Source: an uncultured Sulfitobacter sp. | GTDB taxonomy: Bacteria > Pseudomonadota > Alphaproteobacteria > Rhodobacterales > Rhodobacteraceae | Direction: 5' to 3' | NCBI GenBank assembly: GCA_937138475.1 | Contig: CAKZPD010000037.1 | Location: 79,606-143,605, forward strand | Length of the DNA: 64,000 bases | Part shown: positions 1 through 9,248 of the stretch, piece by piece | Layout: each line of letters starts with the position of its first letter | Numbering within the stretch: the first letter of the stretch is position 1 | Position numbers and translations under genes: made by a program | The notes under the pieces: model-generated | Seen by the model: only the letters and a program-made list of their open reading frames with translations | The model's database searches: none | What the model was told of the DNA's origin: nothing

Positions 1-98
1 AATCCGCAGAGCAGCATCGCCAACCCAATCGGCGCCCGCAAAAAGACCATGATCAGAAGAATAGGGAATGACCAAAAGCCAAGTTCAAGATTGCTCAC
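1..98 (-). CDS. dctM: TRAP transporter large permease DctM, N-terminal fragment
   Basis: Only the first 32 codons lie in the window; the gene runs off the left edge. The reverse strand reads VSNLELGFWSFPILLIMVFL and then RAPIGLAMLLCG. This is the usual start of the 12-helix DctM subunit, with the conserved RAPIGLAM turn after the first helix. The start is GTG at 98, ten bases after the dctQ stop. DctM is the Na+-coupled membrane channel that receives substrate from DctP. The substrate cannot be told from this fragment. Confidence 0.8.
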   Translation of the reverse strand, partial: MSNLELGFWSFPILLIMVFLRAPIGLAMLLCG

Positions 99-108
99 GT
101 CAAAGTCC

Positions 109-678
109 TTAGCTGCTGGGAAGAAGGTCGCGCCCGGTCAGGCTTTCGGCCAATCTGAGCGCGGCACAATACAGCCCGACAACACAGATCACCACCGAAG
201 CGGCGAAACTGGCCGCATAGGCCCACCACACAGGGAATTGCAAAAACAAAGTGGTTTCGCCGTTATTGACATACCGCTGCATTCCCTCGAACAGCCGCCA
301 GCTGATCAAAATCAACGCGGCGGTCAGAACGACTTCCCAAAAGGCCAAAATCATCCGATTGATCCTGTCGGGCAAGAAGCTGGTGAATACGTCCACTGTC
401 GCGTGCGACGCATAAAGCTGACACACCGGAAAGAAAGAAAAGATCGCAAAGGCAACGCCGGCCTCAAGCAGCTCATAGCTGCCGTTGACCTCGCCCAGGC
501 CCAAATCCAACAGCCAACGCGACGCGTCGCCCAACCAGGCCTGCGCGCCGTCGGAATGCAGCAGTTTATTCAATGAGCGCCCGACAATCGACACGGTTGT
601 CAGCGCGATAACCGCGATCAGAACCAGCCCGCCCAGCAAAGCGGTTCCGCGCGCAAGCTGCCTGATAAAGCGTTGCAT
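109..678 (-). CDS. dctQ: TRAP transporter small permease DctQ
   Basis: A protein of 189 residues with four hydrophobic segments, the DctQ topology. It is the small membrane subunit that pairs with DctM in a secondary, ion-driven organic acid transporter. I chose ATG at 678 because AAAGGG lies six bases before it. An in-frame TTG at 702 would add eight residues but falls at the edge of the hairpin after dctP. It lies between dctP and dctM in the standard P-Q-M order. The family is recognised by context and topology more than by sharp motifs. Confidence 0.85.
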   Translation of the reverse strand: MQRFIRQLARGTALLGGLVLIAVIALTTVSIVGRSLNKLLHSDGAQAWLGDASRWLLDLGLGEVNGSYELLEAGVAFAIFSFFPVCQLYASHATVDVFTSFLPDRINRMILAFWEVVLTAALILISWRLFEGMQRYVNNGETTLFLQFPVWWAYAASFAASVVICVVGLYCAALRLAESLTGRDLLPSS

Positions 679-700
679 CCCCTGCCCTTTGTCTTGTGTC

Positions 701-739
701 AAAAGAAACGGCCCGCAACCGGTGTTGGGCTGCGGGCCG
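701..739 (-). terminator. Hairpin between dctP and dctQ
   Basis: On the minus strand CGGCCCGCA (731-739) pairs perfectly with TGCGGGCCG (709-717) across a 13-base loop. TTTCTTTT follows at 701-708. This looks like a partial terminator or 3'-end stabiliser. It would allow the periplasmic binding protein dctP to be made in excess over the membrane subunits. The function is inferred from shape and position. Confidence 0.7.
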
Positions 740-749
740 CTTGCACCGA

Positions 750-1787
750 TTATTCGGTGTATTTGTCGATCAGCATCCGCGCCTCGTCGATGAGGGCCTG
801 GCCGTCAATCCCCTTGGTTTTCATGTCGGCGACCCATTCAGCATAGATCGGCGCAGCCGCGGTCTTCCACGCATCGGTTTCAGCCGCGCTGAGGGTGACG
901 ATATTGTTGCCGCGATCCGCCGCCAATTTACGCGCCGGGCCGTCTGAATCGGCCTGTGTCCCGCCGGCAAAGACCGAGAACTCAAGCCCGGAATTGTCGT
1001 CAATGACCTTTTGCAGATCGGCTGGCAGGCCTTCGTATCGGTCTTTGTTCATCGCCAGAACAAAGGTCAGCACATAAAGCGCATTGCCATTAAATTCGGT
1101 GTGATTCGACACCAGCTCTGGCACCTTGAGAGAGGCTGTGACCTCCCAGGGGATGGTCGTCCCGTCGATCACGCCCTTGGACAGCCCTTCGGGGACTGCT
1201 GGCACCGGCATGCCGACCGGGGTCGCGCCCATTTTGCTTAGCAGTTCGTTGACCAGACGCGATCCGCCGCGAATTTTCATGCCTTCCAGATCTTCGGGCA
1301 GGCGCACTTCTTTGTTGGCATGGATCAAGCCGGGGCCGTGAACCCAAGTGCCCAGAATATGCACATCCTTGAATTCGCCGTCCTTCATGTGCTTTTCGAA
1401 CATTTCCCAATAGGCGCGGCTGGTGGCGCGGGCATTGGTCATCATGAACGGCAGCTCAAAGACTTCGGTCGACGGATAACGTCCGGGGGTATAACCGACA
1501 ACGGTCCAGACGATATCGGCAACCCCATCAATTGCCTGGTCCATCAGCTCGGGCGGGCGGCCGCCCAGCTGCATTGACGGATAGCGCTCGATCTTGATGC
1601 GACCTTCGCTGGCGGCTTCGACTTTGTCGGCCCACACATCAAGCACCAGCTTTGGCACGTTGGCTTGTGGCGGCAAAAACTGGTGCATCCGCAAGGTGAC
1701 TTCTTGTGCAGCGACCGCAGTGGCCCCGCACCCAATCGCCACCGCAGCAGCAGCAGCCATATTCAAAAACGTCTTACGTGAGATCAT
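750..1787 (-). CDS. dctP: TRAP transporter substrate-binding protein DctP
   Basis: 345 residues. The N-terminus MISRKTFLNMAAAAAVAIG is a Sec-type signal peptide, with cleavage expected after AVAAQ or nearby. The mature part begins EVTLRMHQFLPPQANVPK, typical of DctP family proteins, and the conserved arginine loop appears as LEGMKIRGGSRLV at about residues 165-180. It captures a carboxylate substrate in the periplasm and hands it to DctQM. It is the first gene of dctPQM. A GGGAG Shine-Dalgarno precedes ATG 1787. The substrate is unknown; the sequence alone does not separate C4-dicarboxylate from other organic acid types. Confidence 0.9.
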   Translation of the reverse strand: MISRKTFLNMAAAAAVAIGCGATAVAAQEVTLRMHQFLPPQANVPKLVLDVWADKVEAASEGRIKIERYPSMQLGGRPPELMDQAIDGVADIVWTVVGYTPGRYPSTEVFELPFMMTNARATSRAYWEMFEKHMKDGEFKDVHILGTWVHGPGLIHANKEVRLPEDLEGMKIRGGSRLVNELLSKMGATPVGMPVPAVPEGLSKGVIDGTTIPWEVTASLKVPELVSNHTEFNGNALYVLTFVLAMNKDRYEGLPADLQKVIDDNSGLEFSVFAGGTQADSDGPARKLAADRGNNIVTLSAAETDAWKTAAAPIYAEWVADMKTKGIDGQALIDEARMLIDKYTE

Positions 1788-1959
1788 TTCTTTTGGTTCT
1801 CCCTTGATGATCGCAGCGGTTTATCCACGCGGCTTTTTGGTGTTTCAGTGCTAAGATAAGTGACACGACTTGTCACCCGGCTTTGTAACTATATTGCACT
1901 ATATCACAAGAACTGCGCCGGTTCGTCGCAATCGTCGATCTGCAAAACAATGGGGGATA

Positions 1960-2036
<77 letters not shown>

Positions 2037-2086
2037 ATGGGCGCTTCGAGTATGCCAGCCAGCCCCCCCCGTCAAGGTGCAAAAGT

Positions 2087-3121
2087 CTAAATTTCGCGCA
2101 CAGCGTCAATCATCCGCTGAACATTATCCGGATCCGCGTCCGGCGTGATACCGTGGCCCAGGTTAAAGATATGCGGCCCGCCCGAAAAAGCGCTGACAAT
2201 GGTCCGGGTTTCGTCAACCAGCGCCTGCCCCCCGCTGACCATGTGGCGCGACGCAAGATTGCCCTGCACACAGCCATCGACCTGAACGTGCCGGGCCGCC
2301 CAATCGGGGCTGACCGAATTGTCCAGCGCCACGCAATCAACGCCAGTGGCCTTGGCAAACCCGACATAGTTGTCACCGGCTTCGCGCGGGAACCCGATTA
2401 TCGGGATCGCCGGGTATTTCGCCTTGAGCGCGGCAGTTATTTCCCGTGCCGGGGCAAGGGCGTATTTCTGAAAATCCGCGCCCTTCAGCGACCCTGCCCA
2501 ACTGTCAAAAATCTTGATCACCTCGGCGCCGGCGTCGATCTGGGCAGATAGATAATGGATGGTTGCCTGGGTTATTCGATCCAACAGCGCCTCAAACAGC
2601 GCCGTATTTTCTTGACGCAGCGCATGGGCCGGCCCCTGATCCGGCGTGCCGCGGCCGGCGATCATATAGGTGGCAACCGTCCAAGGCGCCCCGGCAAAAC
2701 CAATCAGGGTTGTTTCCGCAGGCAGCGCCCCGGACAGGTTGCGCACCGTTTGATAAATCGGCGCCAACGTTTCATGGATATCATCGGGCGCATGCAGGCG
2801 GTCGAAATCACCCTGATTGGTTATGGTGCTCAGCCGTGGGCCTTCGCCTGTGACAAACCACAAGTCAGCGCCAAGCGCCTGCGGCACCAGCAAGATATCC
2901 GCAAACAGAATCGCCGCATCGAAACCAAAGCGGCGGATCGGCTGCAAAGTGACCTCGGTCGCCAGATCGCTGTTATAGCACAGCGACAAAAAGTCCCCCG
3001 CCTGCGCCCGCGTCGCGCGATATTCGGGCAAATAGCGCCCCGCCTGACGCATCATCCAGATGGGCGGAATCGTTTGGGTTTCACCGGCAAGGGCGCGCAG
3101 GATGGTTTTGGTCTGGGCCAT
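2087..3121 (-). CDS. hemE: Uroporphyrinogen decarboxylase
   Basis: 344 residues, full length for HemE. This cytoplasmic enzyme decarboxylates the four acetate groups of uroporphyrinogen III to give coproporphyrinogen III. The signature [16 protein letters not shown] is at residues 20-35 and the second signature [10 protein letters not shown] is near residue 245. Other conserved pieces are LFADILLVP and [11 protein letters not shown] 3121 follows a GGAGAGACAG region. It is divergent from hemC, so two consecutive tetrapyrrole steps share a 106-bp promoter region. Confidence 0.97.
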   Translation of the reverse strand: MAQTKTILRALAGETQTIPPIWMMRQAGRYLPEYRATRAQAGDFLSLCYNSDLATEVTLQPIRRFGFDAAILFADILLVPQALGADLWFVTGEGPRLSTITNQGDFDRLHAPDDIHETLAPIYQTVRNLSGALPAETTLIGFAGAPWTVATYMIAGRGTPDQGPAHALRQENTALFEALLDRITQATIHYLSAQIDAGAEVIKIFDSWAGSLKGADFQKYALAPAREITAALKAKYPAIPIIGFPREAGDNYVGFAKATGVDCVALDNSVSPDWAARHVQVDGCVQGNLASRHMVSGGQALVDETRTIVSAFSGGPHIFNLGHGITPDADPDNVQRMIDAVREI

Positions 3122-3227
3122 TTGGCTGTCTCTCCTTCTCGGACTTGGGCTTTCGTCTGGATCATTGCAGGTCTTGTCAAGGCACTGGCGGGTTGTCAGG
3201 TCAAAATGACACGCCTAAAGAAGGGCC

Positions 3228-4178
3228 ATGACAATATTGCTTCCCACTGCTGAACACCCCCTTCGGATCGGCACCCGCGGATCACCGCTGGCGCTGGCTC
3301 AGGCCCATGAAACCCGCGCCCGCCTGATGGCCGCCTTTGATCTGCCGCAGGATGCCTTTGTCATCGCGGTGATCAAAGTGACCGGTGACGCGATTCAAGA
3401 TCGCCCCCTCAAAGAGATCGGCGGCAAGGGTTTGTTCACGCGGGAAATCGAAGAGGCCCTGCTGAACAGCCAAATCGACATCGCCGTGCATTCCATGAAG
3501 GACATGCCCACGGTTCAGCCCGATGGTTTGGTTCTTGACTGTTTTCTGCCGCGCGAAGATCGGCGCGATGCCTTCGTTTCAAAGCGTTTTTCCAGCATAG
3601 CGGCCCTGCCAAGCGGCGCGGTTGTCGGCACCTCAAGCTTGCGGCGGCGTGCGCAGTTGTTGCACAAAAGGCCAGATTTACAGGTGGTCGAATTTCGCGG
3701 CAATGTGCAGACCCGGCTGCGCAAGCTGGACGACGCGGTGGCGGATTGCACCTTTTTGGCCATGGCCGGCCTGAACCGGCTGGACATGGGCGCCAGCGTC
3801 CCGGCAACCCCGATCAGCCCGGACGATATGTTGCCAGCTGTCGCACAAGGCGCCATCGGGATCGAGCGCCGCGCAGATGACAGTGCCACCGCCGCGTTGC
3901 TGGCGGCCATCCATCACCGCGATACCGCCGACCAACTGCACGCTGAACGGGCCTTTTTGAAACAACTGGACGGATCTTGCGAAACACCGATCGCCGGGCT
4001 GGCAACGATTTCCGGCGGCACCTTGACCCTGCGCGGCGAAATCCTGCGCCCCGACGGCGGACAGGTGATTTGTGCCGCACGGCAAGGCCCAATCGCAGAG
4101 GGTGCGGCCATGGGCATGGATCTGGCGGATGACCTGCTGCGGCAAGCCCCTGCTGGGTTCTTTGACTGGCGCAGCTGA
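3228..4178 (+). CDS. hemC: Hydroxymethylbilane synthase (porphobilinogen deaminase)
   Basis: 316 residues. It polymerises four porphobilinogen units to hydroxymethylbilane using a dipyrromethane cofactor. Visible motifs are RIGTRGSPLALAQ near the N-terminus, GTSSLRRRAQ in the middle, and LDGSCETPIAG, which contains the cofactor-binding cysteine. An AAGG Shine-Dalgarno lies just before ATG 3228. It is divergent from hemE. A desaturase gene follows 43 bases after its stop in the same direction. Confidence 0.97.
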   Translation: MTILLPTAEHPLRIGTRGSPLALAQAHETRARLMAAFDLPQDAFVIAVIKVTGDAIQDRPLKEIGGKGLFTREIEEALLNSQIDIAVHSMKDMPTVQPDGLVLDCFLPREDRRDAFVSKRFSSIAALPSGAVVGTSSLRRRAQLLHKRPDLQVVEFRGNVQTRLRKLDDAVADCTFLAMAGLNRLDMGASVPATPISPDDMLPAVAQGAIGIERRADDSATAALLAAIHHRDTADQLHAERAFLKQLDGSCETPIAGLATISGGTLTLRGEILRPDGGQVICAARQGPIAEGAAMGMDLADDLLRQAPAGFFDWRS

Positions 4179-4221
4179 CAAAAGCTTGACAGCGGCGGGG
4201 ATAATCCGTGACCTTTGGGCC

Positions 4222-5157
4222 ATGACACCCGGCAAGGCCTTTCTGAGCAGCGATGAAATTCGCCCGCTTTCCCAACGTTCAGACCTAATGGGCTGGGCGC
4301 TGGTTCTGCATTGCTGGGGCGTCATAGTGGCGGCGGGGGCGGTCTTTATCCTCTGGCCCAATCCGGTGACATTTGTCGGCGCCGTGGTGGTCATCGGGTC
4401 GCGACAACTGGGCCTGGCTATCTTGATGCACGAGGCCGCCCATAACGCGCTGTTTCGCACCGCAAAGCTGAATGAATTCGCCGGAGAGTGGCTGTGCGGG
4501 CGCCCGATCCTGGCCGAATTGACAAGTTATCGCCACTATCATTTGACCCACCATCGTCACACCCAAACCGATCTGGACCCGGATTTGGCGCTGTCTTCAA
4601 AATTTCCGACGACCCGCGCCAGCCTGCGACGCAAGTTTATTCGTGATTTGACCGGGCGGACCGGCCTGAAACAGCTTAGCGCCCAGATCATCATGTCATT
4701 GCGCCTTGCCGGCGATGGCGATGCAATCGCCGCCGCCACCCAAGATGCGGCGCAGGCGTTCAAGGCCCGTGACCTTTGGACCTCGGCGCCGATTTTTCTG
4801 GGCATCATTGTGGCCTTTGGCTTGATCGGGCCCTGGTGGGGCGGGCTGGCCCTGTGGCTTTTGCCTTACCTGACGTGGTTTCAACTGGTGCTGCGCATCC
4901 GCAATATCGCTGAACACGGCGCCACCGATCAAAGCCAAGACCCCCTGCGCAATGTGCGCACAACCAAGGCCCGCCTGTTGGAACGGGCGCTGGTCGCGCC
5001 TTATTGGGTGAACTATCACCTTGAACATCATCTGGTGATGCATGTCCCCTGTTGGCAATTGCCGCGCATGCACCGGATGCTGATCGACAAAGGCCACGGC
5101 GGCGCCATGCGCCTTGCGCCGTCTTATCGGGCCGCGCTGCAAGAAGCAGGCTGGTAG
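4222..5157 (+). CDS. Fatty acid desaturase family membrane protein
   Basis: 311 residues from ATG 4222. It carries the three histidine boxes of membrane di-iron desaturases and hydroxylases: HEAAHNALF at about 72-80, HYHLTHHRHTQ at about 103-113, and NYHLEHHLVMHVP near residue 260. Hydrophobic segments lie between the boxes. These proteins use O2 and electrons to oxidise acyl or carotenoid-like substrates in the membrane; the substrate here cannot be assigned. It sits 43 bp behind hemC and converges with hemF, the stops being four bases apart. It could be a lipid desaturase or a related hydroxylase. Confidence 0.88.
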   Translation: MTPGKAFLSSDEIRPLSQRSDLMGWALVLHCWGVIVAAGAVFILWPNPVTFVGAVVVIGSRQLGLAILMHEAAHNALFRTAKLNEFAGEWLCGRPILAELTSYRHYHLTHHRHTQTDLDPDLALSSKFPTTRASLRRKFIRDLTGRTGLKQLSAQIIMSLRLAGDGDAIAAATQDAAQAFKARDLWTSAPIFLGIIVAFGLIGPWWGGLALWLLPYLTWFQLVLRIRNIAEHGATDQSQDPLRNVRTTKARLLERALVAPYWVNYHLEHHLVMHVPCWQLPRMHRMLIDKGHGGAMRLAPSYRAALQEAGW

Positions 5158-5161
5158 CCGT

Positions 5162-6055
5162 CTAAACCCACTTTGCCATGGGTGGCAGGCTCATCAATAC
5201 CGCATTGGCGTCATGGCCCGTTTCCAGACCGAATTTCGTGCCCCGGTCATAGACAAGGTTATACTCGGCATAAAGCCCGCGATGCACCAGCTGCGCATCC
5301 TTGTCCGCATCGGACCACGGCTGCACACGGCGTTTTTCCACCAGCGGCAAAAAGGCCGGCAAAAAGGCGCGGCCGATGTCTTGGGTCAGGGCAAAATCGG
5401 CCTGCCAATCTTTGCTGCACTGATCATCCATAAAGACACCGCCGACCCCGCGCGCACGCCCGCGGTGCGGGATATAAAAGTAATCATCCGCCCAGGCCTT
5501 TAGCCGGGGGTAATGCTCTGCGCCATGCGGATCCAGGAACCTTTGCTGTGTGGCGTGGAAATGCGCCGTGTCCTCGGGGTATTCGATGCAGGGGTTCAGG
5601 TCGGACCCACCGCCAAACCACCACGCATGCGGGGTCCAAAACATCCGGGTGTTCATATGAACCGCCGGAACATGGGGGTTTTGCATATGCGCCACAAGAC
5701 TGATTCCCGACGCCCAGAACCGGGGATCATCGGCCATGCCCGGAATGCCCTTGCGCGCGACCATTGCTTGCTGGGCCCGCGCGCCAAGCTGGCCATAGAC
5801 CGTCGAGATATTGACCCCAACCTTTTCAAACACCCGCCCGCCGCGCAGCACGCTCATCAGGCCGCCACCGGCATCTGTGCCATCATCGCTGCTGCGTTTG
5901 GTGGTGTTCACCTCGAACTGGCCCGGCGGCTGATCCGCCAACGGCCCGGTGTCATGGCTGGTCTCAAGCGCTTCGAAGGCGGTCACGATCTGATCGCGCA
6001 GGGTTTTGAACCAATCTGCGGCCTGGGCCTTTTCGCTGTCAAAGCTGGGGGACAT
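5162..6055 (-). CDS. hemF: Oxygen-dependent coproporphyrinogen III oxidase
   Basis: 297 residues, full length. It converts coproporphyrinogen III to protoporphyrinogen IX using O2. The diagnostic stretch FGGGSDLNPCIEYPEDT is near residue 145. RGVGGVFMDD and YNLVYDRGTKFGLETG lie toward the C-terminus. The oxygen-independent counterpart hemN is also in this window beside fnrL, so the cell can make heme with or without oxygen. A weak FNR-like site about 16 bases upstream is discussed among the rejected items. Confidence 0.97.
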   Translation of the reverse strand: MSPSFDSEKAQAADWFKTLRDQIVTAFEALETSHDTGPLADQPPGQFEVNTTKRSSDDGTDAGGGLMSVLRGGRVFEKVGVNISTVYGQLGARAQQAMVARKGIPGMADDPRFWASGISLVAHMQNPHVPAVHMNTRMFWTPHAWWFGGGSDLNPCIEYPEDTAHFHATQQRFLDPHGAEHYPRLKAWADDYFYIPHRGRARGVGGVFMDDQCSKDWQADFALTQDIGRAFLPAFLPLVEKRRVQPWSDADKDAQLVHRGLYAEYNLVYDRGTKFGLETGHDANAVLMSLPPMAKWV

Positions 6056-6125
6056 ATGCGGCGCCTTTCCTTGATGCTGGTCACTTCTAATTCAGCGTTG
6101 TCCGCCCTGAAAGGGACGAAATGCC

Positions 6126-6926
6126 TCAGTGTGCCGGGGCCGATACCGCATCCAAGATGCTGCGCCCGCCGTCGATGGTCAGCACCTCGCCGGTGATAAA
6201 GCTGGAACTTTCGGCCGCCAGAAACTGTATTGTGTCGGTCAGCTCGGATGGGCTGGCGATCCGGCCCAGCGGCGTGTGGGCGCGAATGTCATCGCGCCAG
6301 TCAAGGTGTTCGTTCATCGAGCTTTGTAGAGAGGCGCTCATCACGGATCCAAAGGCCACGGCGTTCACACGAATGCGGTGCGGCGCCAAGGTCAGCGCCA
6401 TCGAGCGGGTCATCTGTTCCAACGCTGCCGAGGCAATAGAATACCCCATCAGCTCGGGCCGGGTGTTGCGCGCCGCGATCGACGACAGGTTGATGATCGA
6501 CCCGACCTGCCCCTCTTCTTGGGATTCACCCTGACGGATCATCCGTTTCGCCACCTGTTGGGTCAGTTGCAGCGCTGTCATCAGGTTTTGCTCAAGCAAG
6601 ACGGACACCGAGGTATCCTCGACGTCCAGCGCATCCGTGGCCAATACCTGCCGCGATGCATTGACCAAAATATCGACCTGGTCAAAGGCGTCGATTGTCG
6701 CCGAGACCAGATTGGCAATGGTCAAACGCTGCCGCAGATCCCCGGCAAAATAGCGCACGTTCCCTTCGTCCAGCTGTTCGCCCCATTCATCGACCAAGCG
6801 GGCTTCGTCCATATCCGCACAGATAACATTGGCGCCCTTGTCGGCGAATTGACGCGCAATGGCCAATCCGATTCCATTGGCCGCCCCGGTCACAATGGCG
6901 GTTTTTCCGTTGATCGAAAAAGACAT
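6126..6926 (-). CDS. SDR family oxidoreductase with altered active site
   Basis: 266 residues from ATG 6926. The Rossmann motif TGAANGIG is at residues 13-20 and the C-terminal stretch is FLAAESSSFITGEVLTIDGG. The catalytic serine (S149) and tyrosine (Y162) are in place. The usual YxxxK lysine is replaced, however: the protein reads YSIASAAL, putting serine at 166. The NNAG motif is also changed to VNAS. It may bind NAD(P) without normal dehydrogenase chemistry. It lies 19 bases downstream of the methyltransferase gene on the same strand. The substrate is unknown. Confidence 0.88.
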   Translation of the reverse strand: MSFSINGKTAIVTGAANGIGLAIARQFADKGANVICADMDEARLVDEWGEQLDEGNVRYFAGDLRQRLTIANLVSATIDAFDQVDILVNASRQVLATDALDVEDTSVSVLLEQNLMTALQLTQQVAKRMIRQGESQEEGQVGSIINLSSIAARNTRPELMGYSIASAALEQMTRSMALTLAPHRIRVNAVAFGSVMSASLQSSMNEHLDWRDDIRAHTPLGRIASPSELTDTIQFLAAESSSFITGEVLTIDGGRSILDAVSAPAH

Positions 6927-6945
6927 GACGACCCCCCGTCGTTGG

Positions 6946-7935
6946 TTACTTGCGTGCCCGAAGGGGCCGCGCACCCTGCAACAGTTTGAACCGGGCATCA
7001 CCGCCCAGCTCCGTCACTTTGGCAAAATACGTCCCCAAAGTGGTTTCATAAGGCAAATGCCGGTTGGCAACCATCCAAAGCTGTCCCTGAGGCGACAAAA
7101 TCCGCGCCGCAGCGGCCACAAATGCCTGACCAAGCGACACTTCGGGGGTGCGTCCTGTATGGAACGGGGGGTTCATCACCACCGTGTCAAAGCGCAATCC
7201 GGCCTGCCAGGTCGTGGCATCTTCCCAATGAAAGCGGGCGCGCGGGTCGGTGACATTGCGCCGCGCACATTCCAAGGCCATGTGGTTGGCCTCGACCAGA
7301 TGCACCTCTTTGACGGCAGGGCGCGTCAAAATATGCGCCGACAAAAACCCCCAGCCCGCGCCCAGATCGGCAACATAGCCACCCAGCTTATCGGGCAAGG
7401 CCGAAGCCAACAGCGCCGAGGCCGGATCCACCCCATCGGCGGAAAAGACGCCCGGCGCGGTCCAAAACCCGCCCGAGGTCAGCGCCGGGCCATCCGCCCA
7501 ATCCGCAAACGACGGCGCGCTGTCGGTCGATATGGCAAACAGTTTGCCGTGGGCCTTGGACAGAACGGAAAACACATCTGTGCGCTTGCGGGCTTCGCGC
7601 AGCAGGCTATCGACACCGTCGGTTTTCTGCCCGTCAATCACCACAACGCCCTGCGTCACCGCAAGCGCCTGGGCAATCAAGACCCGTGCTTGGGCCTTGG
7701 CGCGCGGCAAACACACGATGCTGGCGGCGAACGTGCCACCGGGCGCGACGGCGCAATCAAACCCCAACGCGCTGAAATGATCAAAATCGGGTTTGTGCCC
7801 CAGAACCAACAGCGTCCGCTCCTTGGGCAGCTGATCCAGGTTGACCGCGCTGCTGGGGGCGAAAACCGCAATGCGACCCTGGGGCAATGCCAAGCCGCCC
7901 CCGTCAAGGGCCAGCGCCAATCGTGCATCCAGCAT
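6946..7935 (-). CDS. Class I SAM-dependent methyltransferase, RsmC/RlmG-like
   Basis: 329 residues in two halves. The N-terminal half is a degenerate methyltransferase-like domain. The C-terminal half carries the SAM-binding segment VADLGAGWGFLSAHIL at about 190-205 and the catalytic motif VMNPPFHTGR. NPPF motifs mark N-methylation of guanine or adenine, and this two-half layout is that of 16S rRNA m2G1207 (RsmC) and 23S rRNA m2G1835 (RlmG) methyltransferases. The exact target is not decidable from sequence alone. It follows clpS with a gap of three bases, so the two are probably cotranscribed. Confidence 0.87.
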   Translation of the reverse strand: MLDARLALALDGGGLALPQGRIAVFAPSSAVNLDQLPKERTLLVLGHKPDFDHFSALGFDCAVAPGGTFAASIVCLPRAKAQARVLIAQALAVTQGVVVIDGQKTDGVDSLLREARKRTDVFSVLSKAHGKLFAISTDSAPSFADWADGPALTSGGFWTAPGVFSADGVDPASALLASALPDKLGGYVADLGAGWGFLSAHILTRPAVKEVHLVEANHMALECARRNVTDPRARFHWEDATTWQAGLRFDTVVMNPPFHTGRTPEVSLGQAFVAAAARILSPQGQLWMVANRHLPYETTLGTYFAKVTELGGDARFKLLQGARPLRARK

Positions 7936-7938
7936 CGG

Positions 7939-8280
7939 CTAGTCTTCTCTTTCCATGGTGCACTGCAATGGGTGCTGATGGCGGCGGGCAAAATCCATGA
8001 CCTGCGCCACCTTGGTTTCTGCGATCTCGTGGCTAAAGACCCCGACAACCGCCAACCCCTTTTGGTGCACGGTCAGCATGATCTCAAAGGCTTGGGCATG
8101 GTTCAACCCAAAGAACCGTTCCAACACCAGAACCACGAATTCCATTGGGGTGAAATCGTCATTCAAGAGCAGCACCTTATACAAAGGTGGGCGCTTGGTC
8201 TTGGGCTTGGTCGCGGTCAGAATGAAACTGTCGTCTTCATCCTGCGGGCGGTCAGCCATTGTGATCTGGGCTTGGGGCAT
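7939..8280 (-). CDS. clpS: ATP-dependent Clp protease adaptor ClpS
   Basis: 113 residues from ATG 8280, which has AGGAG seven bases upstream; ATG codons at 8313 and 8259 are less well supported. ClpS delivers N-degron substrates to ClpAP. The core [17 protein letters not shown], with the NDD substrate-pocket residues, is near residue 40, followed by LERFF and [11 protein letters not shown]. The C-terminus [15 protein letters not shown] is typical. It is divergent from the HAD hydrolase gene. Confidence 0.95.
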   Translation of the reverse strand: MPQAQITMADRPQDEDDSFILTATKPKTKRPPLYKVLLLNDDFTPMEFVVLVLERFFGLNHAQAFEIMLTVHQKGLAVVGVFSHEIAETKVAQVMDFARRHQHPLQCTMERED

Positions 8281-8365
8281 TTCTGCTCCTGCTCTGGATT
8301 CGGGTGCGGTCATTGTGCACGATCTATATAACCAGTCTGAGCATTTAGGAAAGGGGGCGCACGGG

Positions 8366-9064
8366 ATGACCCAACAGCTTTGCACGATCGGGTTCGACGC
8401 TGACGACACCCTTTGGCACACCGAGCGTTTCTTTCGCCTTACACAGGATTACTTTGCCGAACGTCTGCGGGACTATACCGACCCGGTCAACCTAATGGAT
8501 CGCCTGCTGGCGGCAGAGCGGCGCAATATTGGGCACTATGGATATGGGGTAAAGGGCTTTACCCTGTCGATGATCGAAACCGCCATCGAGATCACAGACG
8601 GCAAGGTCCCCGCCGCCGTCATCGCCGATTTGCTGGACGCGGGCCGCGAAATGCTGCGCGCCCCGGTCGAGCTGTTGCCCCACGCACGTCAGGCCGTGAT
8701 CGCCGCGCGCCAAAGCCACAAGGTTTTGCTGATCACCAAGGGGGACTTGCTGGATCAAGAACGCAAGCTGGCCCAATCTGGGCTGGGGGATTTATTCAAC
8801 GGGGTCGAGATCATCTCGCACAAGACCCCTGCCGCCTATGCCCGGATTTTCGCGCATCACGGCGGCGGCGCCCCCAGCGGTGCAATGGTCGGGGACAGCA
8901 TGCAATCAGATGTGTTGCCTATGCTGCATGTCGGAGGCTGGGCGGTCTTTGTCCCCCACGGCACGCCCTGGGCGCTGGAACAGGCCACAGCGCCCGTCGA
9001 TCACCCCAGGTTTCACGAATTGCCTGATTTGGCAGGCTTGATGCCCCTGATTTCACGACTTTGA
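8366..9064 (+). CDS. HAD family hydrolase
   Basis: 232 residues from ATG 8366. Motif I is [10 protein letters not shown] at residues 9-18 with the nucleophile and acid aspartates. Motif II is LLITKGD, motif III the lysine of SHKTP, and motif [11 protein letters not shown]. An alpha-helical cap lies between motifs I and II. Such proteins are cytoplasmic Mg2+-dependent phosphatases or dehalogenases, and the substrate is not predictable. It is divergent from clpS, with start codons 85 bases apart. Confidence 0.92.
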   Translation: MTQQLCTIGFDADDTLWHTERFFRLTQDYFAERLRDYTDPVNLMDRLLAAERRNIGHYGYGVKGFTLSMIETAIEITDGKVPAAVIADLLDAGREMLRAPVELLPHARQAVIAARQSHKVLLITKGDLLDQERKLAQSGLGDLFNGVEIISHKTPAAYARIFAHHGGGAPSGAMVGDSMQSDVLPMLHVGGWAVFVPHGTPWALEQATAPVDHPRFHELPDLAGLMPLISRL

Positions 9065-9248
9065 CCGACATGCGCGATATTGTGGCCCCACCCGACCCAC
9101 ATACCAGATATTGATCAACCGCTGTCGAAAGAGACAAAATTCCTTAGAATCAATGGGTTTATCCGATTCGGATCTTGTGCTAGCGTTCGTGCAACAAAAT
9201 GGTCAGCAAAAAATTGCGGCCCGAGGCAGTACAAAAAGGCATACAATC

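Noticed and set aside
1880..1915. AT-rich direct repeats (ATATAGT twice) upstream of dctP
   Set aside because: Short and imperfect; could be part of the promoter, but nothing separates it from background.
6071..6084. FNR-like site TTGATgctgGTCAC before hemF
   Set aside because: Two mismatches in the second half-site, and hemF is the oxygen-dependent enzyme. Without more evidence it is likely chance.
6859..8331. A 490-codon open frame on the plus strand opposite the SDR, methyltransferase and clpS genes
   Set aside because: It is antisense to three well-supported minus-strand genes, and its translation is rich in R, Q and H with no recognisable domain. It is a shadow of biased codon use.
9100..9130. 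TTGATCAA near 9112 as an FNR site before the carboxypeptidase
   Set aside because: No 4-base spacer between the half-sites, so it does not match the consensus.
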